From assembly GCA_003024985.2 (NCBI GenBank), contig PXIH01S0042799.1: a stretch of 10,067 bases of DNA, one strand, 5' to 3'. Shown piece after piece: positions 1 through 8,403 of the stretch. Within the stretch, counting starts at the first letter, position 1. Every line of letters begins with the position of its first letter. The notes beneath the pieces were generated by a model, which saw nothing but the letters and a program-made list of their open reading frames with translations, searched no databases and was not told the origin of the DNA. The translations under genes were made by a program, and so were the position numbers. The DNA comes from Euperipatoides rowelli. Taxonomy: Eukaryota > Onychophora > Udeonychophora > Euonychophora > Peripatopsidae.

Positions 1-87
1 CTGTCAACAAAATTATATAGGTTCTTCTTCCAAAATGTTAAAATTAAAAACATTTCCGCTCTCATTTGCTATGATTAAATCTTTCAT

Positions 88-290
88 CGTAACCGGCATT
101 TTTTTAACCAAACCAATCTAACCAGCTTTCTAATTTGGTTTATTTGATTCGAGAAATTGGTTAACCAAAAAATGAACCATAGCGCGAAAACTCTTCTGGT
201 TGGTTTACCACAAGCTGGTTAGACCGCTAAAACATTTGGTCGCTAACCACTCAGTACCAGTTTCTGGTTCAGGTCGCGAAAACTCACCTT
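88..290. repeat. AACCA/TGGTT-rich fold-back region
   Basis: Dense AACCA and TGGTT words on both strands. CTAACCAGCT (118-127) has its exact reverse complement AGCTGGTTAG at 213-222. TTGGTTAACCAA (about 158-169) is self-complementary. TGGTTAGACCGCTAAA (216-231) pairs imperfectly with TTTGGTCGCTAACCA (235-249). CGCGAAAACTC occurs directly repeated at 183-193 and 275-285, 92 bp apart. It may be part of a MITE or a binding-site cluster. Confidence 0.5.
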
Positions 291-349
291 AATGTTTTAC
301 CACTCGTCAAACAAATTTTACACAGCAACTTGCCATTTGGTTACTTAAA

Positions 350-664
350 AAATAATAATAATAATAATAGTAAAATTAAATATTTGGAGCAAACATAACA
401 AAGTTCAGATTTTTAGTAATTTGAGAAGGGGAAGTTAAATAACATTGATGGAGCGGTGTTAGAAAATTCATAATATTTCATATTTGACGGAAGTGCGACT
501 TGTAAAAAATATGGATGTCCCAAATTTAAGGATATTAACCCCAAATATAATTGCATCTATTCCAAAGGACAGACTGTTTACAACTTCTTTAAAATATTAT
601 TAATATTTTAAACAAAAATAGCCTACAGTATGGAAATGGGTGGTATAATTATAGAAATAATTAG
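350..664. repeat. Dispersed repeat pair, copy 1 (uninterrupted)
   Basis: Collinear with 960-1451. Shared blocks include AATTAAATATTTGGAGCAAA (copy 1 near 375), GTGTTAGAAAATT, AATTTAAGGATAT, CCCAAATATAATTGCAT and CCTACAGTATGGAAATGGG. Identity is moderate, with many indels, so the copies are old. Terminal inverted repeats are not evident and the family is not recognised. Confidence 0.7.
351..369. repeat. (AAT)n microsatellite
   Basis: Six AAT units followed by TAG, at the left edge of dispersed repeat copy 1. Confidence 0.9.
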
Positions 665-959
665 ATTAAAGCAGAATTGAATGTTAGAATGCTTACAGTA
701 CATTACAAAGTGTTTCGTATGCATTTAAAGAATATTTAAAAAAATCAGAAAATCACAATAAGGTAACAATCCACCAATCAAAAAAAGAAAGAACAACAAC
801 TTCCAATTGTTTTTAATTAGATGTATTAAGGTACATTTATAAAGAAATGGGCGCTTGGAAATGTATTGCCTACTATTTAAAATTTTAAAAAAGGCTGTAG
901 GATTATATTTTCACAGATCAGTGTGGGAGCCTAATTTAAAAAAAACTACATTTCTAACA

Positions 960-1451
960 AAAATAATATTAGTACAATTAAATATTTGGAGCAAATATAA
1001 CAAGTCAGGTTTTTAGTGATTTGAGAATGGGGAATTATATACGGTAACTAGATAAAACACAGAATATAGATAGAGCAGTGTTAGAAAATTAATCTATTAT
1101 AATAAAAGGCTAACGCTGCTCCATACCATAATAAATACACACGGCTAAATGATTCCCTTTATAAATGCACACCGATAAATGATGCACGGAATTTAACCCT
1201 TACCAAAAAAAGAGTCTAACATGGTCTTACTCTTATTTTTTACAGCATTTTGATGGGCTTTTCATACTTGCCCAAAGAGCAGTTTGTAAAAAATAGGGTT
1301 GTTCAAAATTTAAGGATATCAGCCCAAATATAATTGCATTTTTTTAAAGGACCGAGTGTTTACAACTACTTACAGTAATACTTATTAATATTAAAAAAAA
1401 AAAAATTGCCTACAGTATGGAAATGGGTGGTATAATTATGGAACTTATTAG
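960..1451. repeat. Dispersed repeat pair, copy 2 (interrupted by ~165 bp)
   Basis: Same order of blocks as copy 1 at 350-664, but split by an insert of about 165 bp at 1093-1258. Both copies are in the same orientation, about 600 bp apart, and begin at an AATAAT-type stretch. They could be two insertions of one unrecognised element or an old local duplication. Confidence 0.7.
1093..1258 (+). mobile_element. Possible short Helitron-like insert in repeat copy 2
   Basis: Present in repeat copy 2 and absent from copy 1. It begins TCTATTATAATAAAAGGCTA, preceded by A; many Helitrons start with TC followed by such a TATA/AAAA-rich stretch and insert between A and T. Internally an AATRCACACSGMTAAATGAT-like unit occurs twice (near 1130 and 1160). 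The right boundary is blurred. A CTAA lies near 1214, but I see no convincing 3' hairpin, so the class is a guess. Confidence 0.25.
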
Positions 1452-1538
1452 TTAGATAGTCCTTATTTATTTCATGTGCAAGGCTACAGCAAACAAATTT
1501 ACAATGAAAAAAAAAATGAAATTTTTTTTGCAAAATCT

Positions 1539-1798
1539 TCATATTTCGCTATTCCAGTGGTCCATCTACAGTGAGGCAGTATCACTGCATTACATCAAGT
1601 CTCTGGAAGAACACTTGTTAGCAGCATCCACCATAGAGCACTGAAGCAGGTGTTCTATTGTCTCTCACCACATGGGCACTTATCATCAACTGTGTAACAT
1701 AACTTGACCAAATTCTGTCCAGATTGACCCATTCTAGTTTGGAGTCTATTAAGAGTTCTCCATCTTTGTCAGTTCAAATCACAGCCAGACAGATAATC
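1539..1798 (-). mobile_element. Degenerate C-terminus of a non-LTR retrotransposon (jockey/RTE-type) polymerase
   Basis: Minus-strand translation from 1798 gives SGCDLN, an internal stop, then QRWRTLNRLQTRMGQSG, with KCPCGERQ about 16 residues further on. After a frame change it continues IEHLLQC and, past further stops, MDHWNSEI. This is the typical tail of jockey/RTE-like reverse transcriptases: W..LNRLRTG.G.C, then a C.CG..QT..H....C zinc-knuckle-like motif, then a short tryptophan helix. The frame break at about 1653 is consistent with a small deletion that removed the Thr codon of the QT pair. Several stops show it is long dead. A downstream A-rich tract at about 1500-1530 is compatible with the element's 3' tail. 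The region is noticeably less AT-rich than its surroundings. No earlier polymerase domain is visible, so this is a 5'-truncated copy, as is usual for LINEs. Confidence 0.75.
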
Positions 1799-1912
1799 CT
1801 ACTAGCGTAACCTAGCTAAAAGATAGTTGATTGCTACTAAAATCTAACATCCTTGTGCTCTTGAGCAGACTAATTTTCTATATTTGCGAAGAAAGGGAAA
1901 TAGTAAAAATAA

Positions 1913-1933
1913 TTTTTTTTTTTTTTTTTTTTT
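1913..1933. repeat. Poly(T) tract, 21 bases
   Basis: Uninterrupted run of 21 T. It could be the poly(A) tail of a minus-strand retroelement, but I see no element body attached to it. Confidence 0.9.
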
Positions 1934-2788
1934 ATAAAGAACAAAGTTGGAGATTGGGATAAGAATCAGTGCAGGAAGGGAAAGGGGGAAAAAACTGAGT
2001 TTTCAAAATTTTTTGATTGTGCTAGATGTATTGAGTATATTGTAGTAATTGAGCAAAGCAAAATAAAATATTGTGGCTGAGGTGGGGGATGGAGGGAAGA
2101 GATAGGGAAAGACTGAAATCTGATGGAGATAATTATATGTTCTGATTGGTTTTATTTAATTGCAACATGTACAAAGAAAATGAACTTTCATTGTTTTGTA
2201 AAGCATCAGTTAAAGAATAGATAGCTTTCATGTGTCTATCTATCCATTATGCATTTGAACTTTGGGTATTTTTAGACTCGTACAAGTAGTGTGATATGAA
2301 AAAGCTTTACTATTTGTTTGTCTATCTTTCTACTACTGTATATATGGAGAGTAATGTCCTGAACATAGACAAATTTTGTCTTACATTATTCGTCATAAAT
2401 AATAAATGTTATTTTGATTCTACAACTAAGTATTAGGCTATTCCTTACTGTTTGACCCTATTTAAAGTGGGATTAAAAAAAAATTTGCCCAAAATAATTA
2501 CTGAATAGTTAATTTAATATTTTCCATTTATTAGTCTTCTTATTTACATACTATAGCCTACATTTTCAGAGCAGGAGAAAAGAAGAAATATCTATCAGTG
2601 AATTACTGTTCAAGTGAAGCACTGGTGAAATTCACTTGTGTTAAAAATTTTAATATTCATTACTGCATAAAGTGAGCATTTTAGTGATCAACTGTAGGCA
2701 CTGGCTTCCGATTTCAGTCCTAATAATTAGCATATTTAAAAAAACTGGTGGCAGATTAACCACTTTTGAAAAATAGGGAGATTAAGGG

Positions 2789-2945
2789 TACGTTTTTTAA
2801 AAAACTCCGAGCACTCAAAGACCATACTTTGAATCCAGAAAATTTGGATTTTAAAAAAAATCGGAACATGCCTTGTCGTGGATTTTAATAAACTTTGAGC
2901 ATTATCGGAGCATGCTCTGACTACTCAAAGTAAAAGTATCGGGAT
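2789..2945. repeat. Inverted and direct short repeats around CTCCGAGCACTCAAAG
   Basis: CTCCGAGCACTCAAAG (about 2806-2821) is answered by its imperfect reverse complement CTTTGAGCATTATCGGAG (about 2893-2910). TCGGAACATGCCTTGTC and TCGGAGCATGCTCTGAC form a direct pair about 40 bp apart. A related CTCCGAGCTCAGAG followed by a TTTTTTAAAAAAC block recurs at about 3220-3248. The whole can fold back on itself and may be a small MITE remnant. Confidence 0.4.
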
Positions 2946-3317
2946 TCAGAATAGCCTACACACAATGCATCATAAAACATTGATATTTACATGTGTCTAG
3001 GCACTACTTCCTTCCCATAATTTATATTTTGACTACAATCTTTTACGATGGCAGTAACATTTTTAAATGCTGAAAAAATAAGGTGCTTGCAGTCAATGAG
3101 ATTGCAATAGCTAATATATATTTTTTTCCTCCTTTCGTCTCCATCTTTAATTAGTTTTAGTGAATTTTAATAATCTCGGACTCTGTCTTGCTCTGTTTAT
3201 ACTCCATGATGTGTAGTTGCTCCGAGCTCAGAGTTTTTTTTAAAAAACACAACCTAAGACATTTATGGATGCTCAATATGAATAAGATTAAATACATTAT
3301 AATAAACTTTTTTTTAC

Positions 3318-3490
3318 CTAATTCTGTTAAGTATTTTGATTCTTCCGATTCTCCATTCATAAAATATTGTCCATGCCTGATAAGAAATAAATGCCTTGAG
3401 GCCACAGGAGTAACTTTTTCTATTCTAGAATTGAGTTTATTTTCTTCTTCTGGTGACTTGACTGGTTTAACCATATTTTTGGGATCTCTT
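3318..3490 (-). CDS. Pgam5: PGAM5-like phosphatase, exon 2 (catalytic RHG)
   Basis: Internal exon between an acceptor (pyrimidine-rich, ending TTTTTCAG at 3492-3491) and a donor at 3317-3316 (G|GTAAAA). Its first base completes the split Arg codon of exon 1, giving WDHNWD-R-RDPKN, which matches the family order of the oligomerisation motif followed by R(R/D)(E/D)P. The exon then runs through an acidic PEEEN stretch to RHLFLIRHGQY at residues 87-97; His94 in RHG is the expected phospho-acceptor histidine. It ends at YLTELG, where the Gly codon is split (phase 1). Vertebrate PGAM5 has RHS here, while RHG resembles insect homologues. I see no ESGE motif like the KEAP1-binding site of human PGAM5. 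The remaining roughly 160-170 residues, with the second catalytic His, are not in the window. The reading frame stays open past the donor into lysine and isoleucine codons, but that part does not resemble the family. Confidence 0.9.
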
Positions 3491-3587
3491 CTGAAAAATA
3501 CAAAAATGAAATTGAATTAGGCTGCTATATACAGTAGTAGGCTGCAGAGAAATAAAATGATCAGCAAATGACAATATGAACAAGTGT

Positions 3588-3611
3588 AATAATAATAATA
3601 ATAATAATAAA
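3588..3611. repeat. (AAT)n microsatellite
   Basis: About eight uninterrupted AAT units in intron 1, just upstream (in gene direction) of exon 2. Confidence 0.9.
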
Positions 3612-3793
3612 TTTATTATAAAACATGGTACCGGTACTACTCTAAAATATCAACATTATGTACTGTAATAGGCACATAAAATATTACCTTCAATCAAATT
3701 TTAGTAATCCTAAATTACATTTCTAAGTCTGTCTGTAATGCTGCAAATTCGTACAATCTCAACTATTCATATAAACTAGTATATAATCCAGTG

Positions 3794-3812
3794 TTGGTCA
3801 AAATTTGACCAA
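3794..3812. repeat. Perfect 9-bp-arm palindrome TTGGTCAAA-A-TTTGACCAA
   Basis: Exact inverted repeat with a single central base. It is too short and isolated to name a function; it could be a dimeric transcription factor site or chance. Confidence 0.6.
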
Positions 3813-4462
3813 TAAATAATTCCTTTGTAAAAAGCCGCCACAACGCAAAACAATGAATGTTTTAATTTTTTATATAAATTTTAGCTTATTGCACTCCCTC
3901 TCCATATAAACTTTTAACTCTGCCAAATCTCACACTCCTCCTTGCGCCTAATATACTTAAAAAGGTATCCAAAATGTTCCTTCATGTATTAATATAGATA
4001 TTAGCAAATGATAGTGTTAAAATTAAAAAACTTCAAAGGCTAACTAGAATGTCAAACATATTGTATGGATAGAATTTATAAACAAGATATTTCGTAAGCA
4101 TGCCAAATACCAACTTTCACAATTAAGTGTATGTTGTAAATTACTTTGATAATAGGAAAGCTAATATTTATATAGACACAACAAAAACATTGAGTGAAAT
4201 AATTTAAAAATAATAAGTTTTTACAGTCATAACTTCTAACATAGACCTAATTAATAAAATTTACTATAACTAGTACATTTCTTTTCCCTATTTTCTAAGT
4301 GATTATTTTAAAGAAATGTTACTTATATGACAAATTTTCACTCAAAATAAGCAAAATTATATAGCTTTATTATGGCAGGATAATCATTATAAAAGGTGTT
4401 ATTCTAGACCCTTCTTAATTTTTTGCTCTAAATTATAGAAAATGAGCAGCTAACTTTCATGC

Positions 4463-4582
4463 TCCCCCCTCCCATCCTTTCCACCCTGTAGTCTCTCTCT
4501 CTCACACACCACACATACACACACCTGCATTTTTTTCTCTGCAGATGACCTTCCAAATATTCTGTCAGGTGGGGGCGGGAGG
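4463..4582. repeat. Pyrimidine/AC compound microsatellite and facing G-rich tract
   Basis: A C-rich stretch (4463-4484), (TC)n at 4491-4502 and (AC)n-like repeats at 4502-4525 are followed by a G-rich tract at 4568-4582. The C-rich and G-rich ends are partly complementary. It lies just left of hAT-like copy A. Confidence 0.75.
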
Positions 4583-4610
4583 ACACAAAAAGATGTATGG
4601 GTGTATATAT

Positions 4611-5280
4611 CAGGGCTCGAAATAGTAATTTAAATCTCACAGCAAATTTTGCTTAGAGGATAATGTAGCTCACGGCAATTTTAAGGCAGCTCATGGTAGT
4701 TAAGTGCTAGTTTATCTGAATTAACAAATACTATAGTGGCACTATATAATACTTAACCAGTCATTCAGTAGCCAATTTAGTCATTTACTACAAATGCAGA
4801 AAGTGACTACACACATTTATTACTAATAGTCACAAGTGAAGAATTATATATCTATATACCGGTAGTAGTATTTTACTATTCAACAAATATTATTACTAGT
4901 ACTGTACATCTCAATTAAACATACATTAAGCTAAAATATATAATTTTGAAAAATACAATTTGTAAACAAGATACTTAATAGAATAATAATGAATATTTAT
5001 GCCATCTTTGATCTGCCAATTTTTTAAAATTAATGCCAGAGGATCCTTTTGAAACCAATACCTTTATTTATAAAAATAAAACAGCAGCTAAGAATTTATG
5101 GTAGACTGCATTCAACATGAATGCAGAATAAACTTAGTGACTAATTTATTTTCAAAGTGACTAGTTTTTATTTTCAGTAAGTCAGTAGTGACTAATTTTT
5201 ATTTCAAGCCAGAGGAAAGCCTGCTTAACTATTTATATTTGTTAGTTAATTTAGATATAGCCACATATAGAATATAAAAG
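4611..5280 (+). mobile_element. Non-autonomous hAT-like element, copy A, right end missing
   Basis: Starts with CAGGGCTCGAAATA, a typical hAT-type terminal sequence, and runs collinear with copy B at 5900, with roughly 93-95% identity by eye and several small indels. It carries no recognisable transposase. Near its right part it holds three AGTGACTA-type subrepeats followed by T-rich tails (5135-5205), the sort of subterminal repetition that hAT transposases bind. It stops at AATATAAAAG, exactly before the ambiguous base at 5281, and lacks the last ~100 bp and right terminal repeat seen in copy B. Confidence 0.75.
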
Positions 5281-5281
5281 N
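5281..5281. other. Ambiguous base (N) at the break of hAT-like copy A
   Basis: Single N directly after the last base shared with copy B and directly before a run of eight T. A second N is at 8020. The coincidence with a repeat breakpoint hints at an assembly problem. Confidence 0.9.
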
Positions 5282-5899
5282 TTTTTTTTCTGGTGGAAAT
5301 TTTTTTTTAGTAAAAATCTTTGAAAATCAATAATTAAAAAAAAATTTAAAAATCCGTTACATTTGACCTTTAAATTATCATAGAAATATTTTGTTTACAT
5401 AAGAAAGGAGTCATATTTTTTTTTTTGATAACTAAACATAATAATCTCTCTCTATATAAATTGGAATGTCTAAATGTATGTTCTCTATGCAATTTTAAAC
5501 TCTTGGACCTATCTGGACCTAATTTGGCATAATTATTCTCTAGGACCCAGTGGAAAATATAGACTATAATTAAACCTGGACTGACAGGGTCCTCACAAAG
5601 TGGGAGGAGCTTCCTCTCCCCCCCCAAAAAAAAAAAAAGTTGGAAAATACCTGAAAAGTTGGCAAAATTATGTTTCTAGTTGGCAGATTGGGCTGGGTTT
5701 TATTATGTTATTGTTACCATTTTATTTTTGTTTCTTTACTCATCAAGTTGTCACTGGGCATGTATTAATATTTTGGCAAGCAATGAACGTCATGGCTTGA
5801 TTTGGTATGAGTAGGGTTGGGCCTGGAATGTTTTTGACACATGATACATTAAAGCCCACTACTGTATATCCAATACATCATTGTAAACTTGAAGAATGT

Positions 5900-6675
5900 C
5901 AGGGCTCGAAATAGTAATTTAAATCTCACAGCAAATTTTGCTTTGAGGATAATGTAGCTCACAGCAATTTTATGGCAGCTCATGGTTGTTATGTACTAGT
6001 TTGTCTGAATTAACAAATACTATAGTGGCACTATATAATACTTCACCAGTCGATCCTCTGTCAGTAGTCAATTTAGTCATTTACTACAAAATGCAGAAAG
6101 TGACTACACAATTTTATTACTGTCAAGTGAAGAATTATATATCTATATAGTAGTATTTTACTATTCATCAAATATTATTACTAGTACTGTACATCTCAAT
6201 TAGAACATACATTAAGCTAAAATATATAATTTAAAAAAATACAATTTGTAAACAAGATACTTAACAGAAGAATAATGAATATTTATGGCATCTTTTATAT
6301 GCCAAATTTTGAAAATTAATGCCAGAGGATCCTTTTGAAACCAATACCATCATTTATAAAAATAAAAAAAGCAGCTAAGAATTTATGGTAGACTGCATTC
6401 AACATGAATGCCGAATAAACTTAATGACTAATTTATTTTCAAAGTGACTAGTTTTTATTTTCAGTAATAGCCTAGTCCATAGTGACTAATTTTTATTTCA
6501 AGCCAGAGGAAAGCCTGCTTAACTATTTATATTTGTTAGTTAATTTAGATATAGCCACATATAGAATATAAAAGTTAGGCTGCGGCAAAATATGCTTTGA
6601 GTGGCTTGGAGCTCGAGGCCATTGTCTCCTAACTCACTGAAATGTTGTGAATGCCTTGAGTTATTTTGAGCCCTG
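5900..6675 (+). mobile_element. Non-autonomous hAT-like element, copy B, both ends present (776 bp)
   Basis: Begins CAGGGCTCGAAATA and ends TATTTTGAGCCCTG; these are inverted repeats of 14 bp with one mismatch. Flanking octamers are AAGAATGT on the left and ATATATGT on the right, matching at 5 of 8 positions, so an 8-bp target duplication is possible but not proved. No transposase reading frame is visible, so it would depend on an autonomous relative. It shares subterminal TGACTA repeats with copy A (6424-6500). Relative to copy A it has a TAGCCTAG-containing insertion near 6467 and lacks a CCGGTA hexamer. Confidence 0.82.
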
Positions 6676-6894
6676 ATATATGTATTATTATTGTTGCTGT
6701 TTTTATTTTTAATTGGCCTAAGCCCAAATCATTATTTTCACTTATAGAAATACAAAACTGTTACCTACATTAAAATAAAGATACAAAATATTCTTGGTCA
6801 TTACATATTCAACATAATATTCACTTTACAGTTCCAATTCATTCAAATTTATGTAAATATTGTTAAAAAAATTATTATAGTTTATTAGCAGTAT

Positions 6895-7656
6895 TTAACA
6901 CCTTTGGTCCTGTTCAATTTTCTCTTTAAGAGCTACCCTAATATATTGTATGGAGTCAAGGCTCATACCCCAAAATGTTCTAATGAATCTCCAAACTTTC
7001 AACAGGATAATGGTAATTATTCTTAGTTTTCATGAAAATGTTATTAACTTGTATATATTGTATCATAAAGTTAATTTGTACAGTGTGTTATTTTATATCC
7101 AAGATGTATTTGCATGACCTGGACAGATTAGAAACAGTCTGTTCCATGTAAGCCTACTCCATTCCTAAGCTGACCAAACATAATGGGGAGATTCTGAATC
7201 TTAATTTGTTTACCAGTCTTTCATTCACTGGTTAAGCATTATGGATTATTTTATAAACAAAACTGATTATATTCGGCGACAGATAAGAACTGATCATTGA
7301 TAAAAACCAAGAGTATCCTGGTTGTATATAAAAGTCCTTGATTACGGATGGATATAAGAAATTTCTTATAGCACAATAGGTTAACTTTTGTTCATAATAA
7401 TATGGTAAATCGTCCATTAAGAGTAGCTGACAATAACTTCCATTTTCTAGCTGCTTTAGGCTAATATTGTGAAGTGTGTCGGTAGAAATGTTACTACTAT
7501 ATATTTCTTTTTAGATATTTCATAAAGCTTATGAAAGCATTCACTAATACTAAAAAAAATTACAATATTAATAAGACCTAGGCCTCCATTTTTTCTAGAT
7601 GGGTAAAGTTTTATTTGTCCTATTAGCAATTTCTTACCCTGCCAGTGAATTTTATG
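6895..7656 (-). mobile_element. Degenerate C-terminus of an L1/Tx1-like LINE polymerase
   Basis: Minus-strand reading from 7656 gives HKIHWQGKKLLI and shortly after KLYPSRKNGGLGLINI (GGLGL encoded at 7587-7573). This matches the L1/Tx1-type region downstream of the polymerase palm: FIW.GKK..I, then L..P...GGLGL.N. A later open stretch (7417 down to 7232) contains LYPSVIKDF and SYLSPNI, in the place where such elements have the NP.....W....SPL segment. Further on, LFLICPGH.N.SW resembles the HLF..CP.....FW zinc-region end. The final stretch, ILLKVWRFIRTFWG to KEKIEQD and a stop at 6897-6895, resembles the terminal helix of L1-like ORF2 proteins. Several stops and frame changes mark it as inactive. 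It is a different LINE family from the remnant at 1539-1798. Confidence 0.68.
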
Positions 7657-8096
7657 TACTGTATAACAAATTTAATTTCTTCAGAAATTGCCTAGTATAT
7701 GATGTATGAGGCTGAAAATAGTTTAATATAGGCTAAATCTTAGGAGATGGATATACTGTAGCTGTATTCTTGAGATTATCGATATAATCTTAATACTGGT
7801 TTTGCTGCTCATTTTTTGAATAATTCATAATCATTTTATGGGGATCTAAACAAATGTTACAGAACTGCAACACAGTAGCCACCGACATAGGCCTATTCAC
7901 CTATATAATTTTTTTTTGTTTAAAAATAAATCTCCCCTCCAAAGGGAGAGATGTAGCCTATTTTTGTTTTGTTAATCTTCCCAGAGGAACTGCGAATTAC
8001 ATTTATAATTTTAATAATANACTAATTAGGTTCTGAAAGAGCCAACATACTTAGTCAAAAACCCATCAAACCTGGGAAAAAAAACTTTCCAAACCT

Positions 8097-8180
8097 GGCT
8101 CTAACTGCGACATGAACCTGGAACGCCTCAGCCTTGTCATCCTTAAGTTTAACATTCTGCACTAAACAGATTGCGTCACG
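8097..8180 (-). mobile_element. Degenerate tRNA-derived SINE-like segment
   Basis: On the minus strand a box A-like TGTTTAGTGCAG (8168-8157) is followed about 38 nt later by a box B-like GGTTCATGTCG (8118-8108), which continues CAGTTAGAGCC. Spacing and order are those of the internal RNA polymerase III promoter in tRNAs and tRNA-derived SINEs. The tRNA folds poorly by eye, so this is a decayed SINE head rather than a functional tRNA. Confidence 0.35.
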
Positions 8181-8403
8181 AAGATGGGACAGTGGTAATT
8201 TGGTAAACCATTAAAATTATACAATTCCCTTACTGAAAGTTCCTTGCACAAATTTGTTGCAAGGATATGAATTTGGCAGATACTTTGTGCCAAAACAATG
8301 ATTTGAGAACTAAGATAATCTGCACGACTCTCTTTCAAAACCAGGTGGCGTTGTCAATTACTAAGTTTTTTATTTGACTTAAAAAGAACAAGAATTTGCA
8401 AAC

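Larger units (their letters stand above)
1..3317 (-). other. Pgam5 intron 2, partial (at least 3,317 bp)
   Basis: Everything past the exon 2 donor. I searched the minus strand by eye for the next family segment (the helix after LTELG and the second His motif) and found no candidate, so exon 3 probably lies beyond position 1. Apart from the repeats listed separately, 665-955, 1800-2785 and 2950-3317 are AT-rich and show no gene I can support. Confidence 0.65.

Noticed and set aside
3157-3317. Continuation of the exon 2 reading frame past position 3318
   Set aside because: Beyond the G|GTAAAA donor the translation becomes Lys/Ile/Leu-rich and unlike the family, which should continue with a polar helix after LTELG.
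1-3317. Exon 3 of Pgam5
   Set aside because: No minus-strand segment resembles the expected continuation of the phosphatase domain; it is presumably outside the window.
3188-3520. Plus-strand 110-codon reading frame
   Set aside because: Antisense shadow of Pgam5 exon 2; the minus strand has the conserved motifs and splice sites.
4428-4640. Minus-strand 70-codon reading frame
   Set aside because: Runs through CT/AC microsatellite and the hAT-like left end; composition reflects simple repeats, no domain seen.
5370-5627. Minus-strand 85-codon reading frame
   Set aside because: Covers poly-T and C/A tracts in the spacer; no recognisable motif or splice context.
5600-5800. Plus-strand 66-codon reading frame with hydrophobic end
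   Set aside because: Starts in a CCCCCCCCAAAA tract; T-rich DNA yields hydrophobic codons by chance.
5282-5899. hAT transposase remnant in the spacer between the two copies
   Set aside because: Scanned both strands by eye and found no hAT dimerisation-domain or BED zinc-finger-like pattern.
7854-8036. Plus-strand 60-codon reading frame
   Set aside because: Contains the ambiguous base at 8020, low complexity, no motif.
8097-8180. Functional tRNA gene
   Set aside because: Box-like words are degenerate and I could not pair an acceptor stem or a standard anticodon arm.
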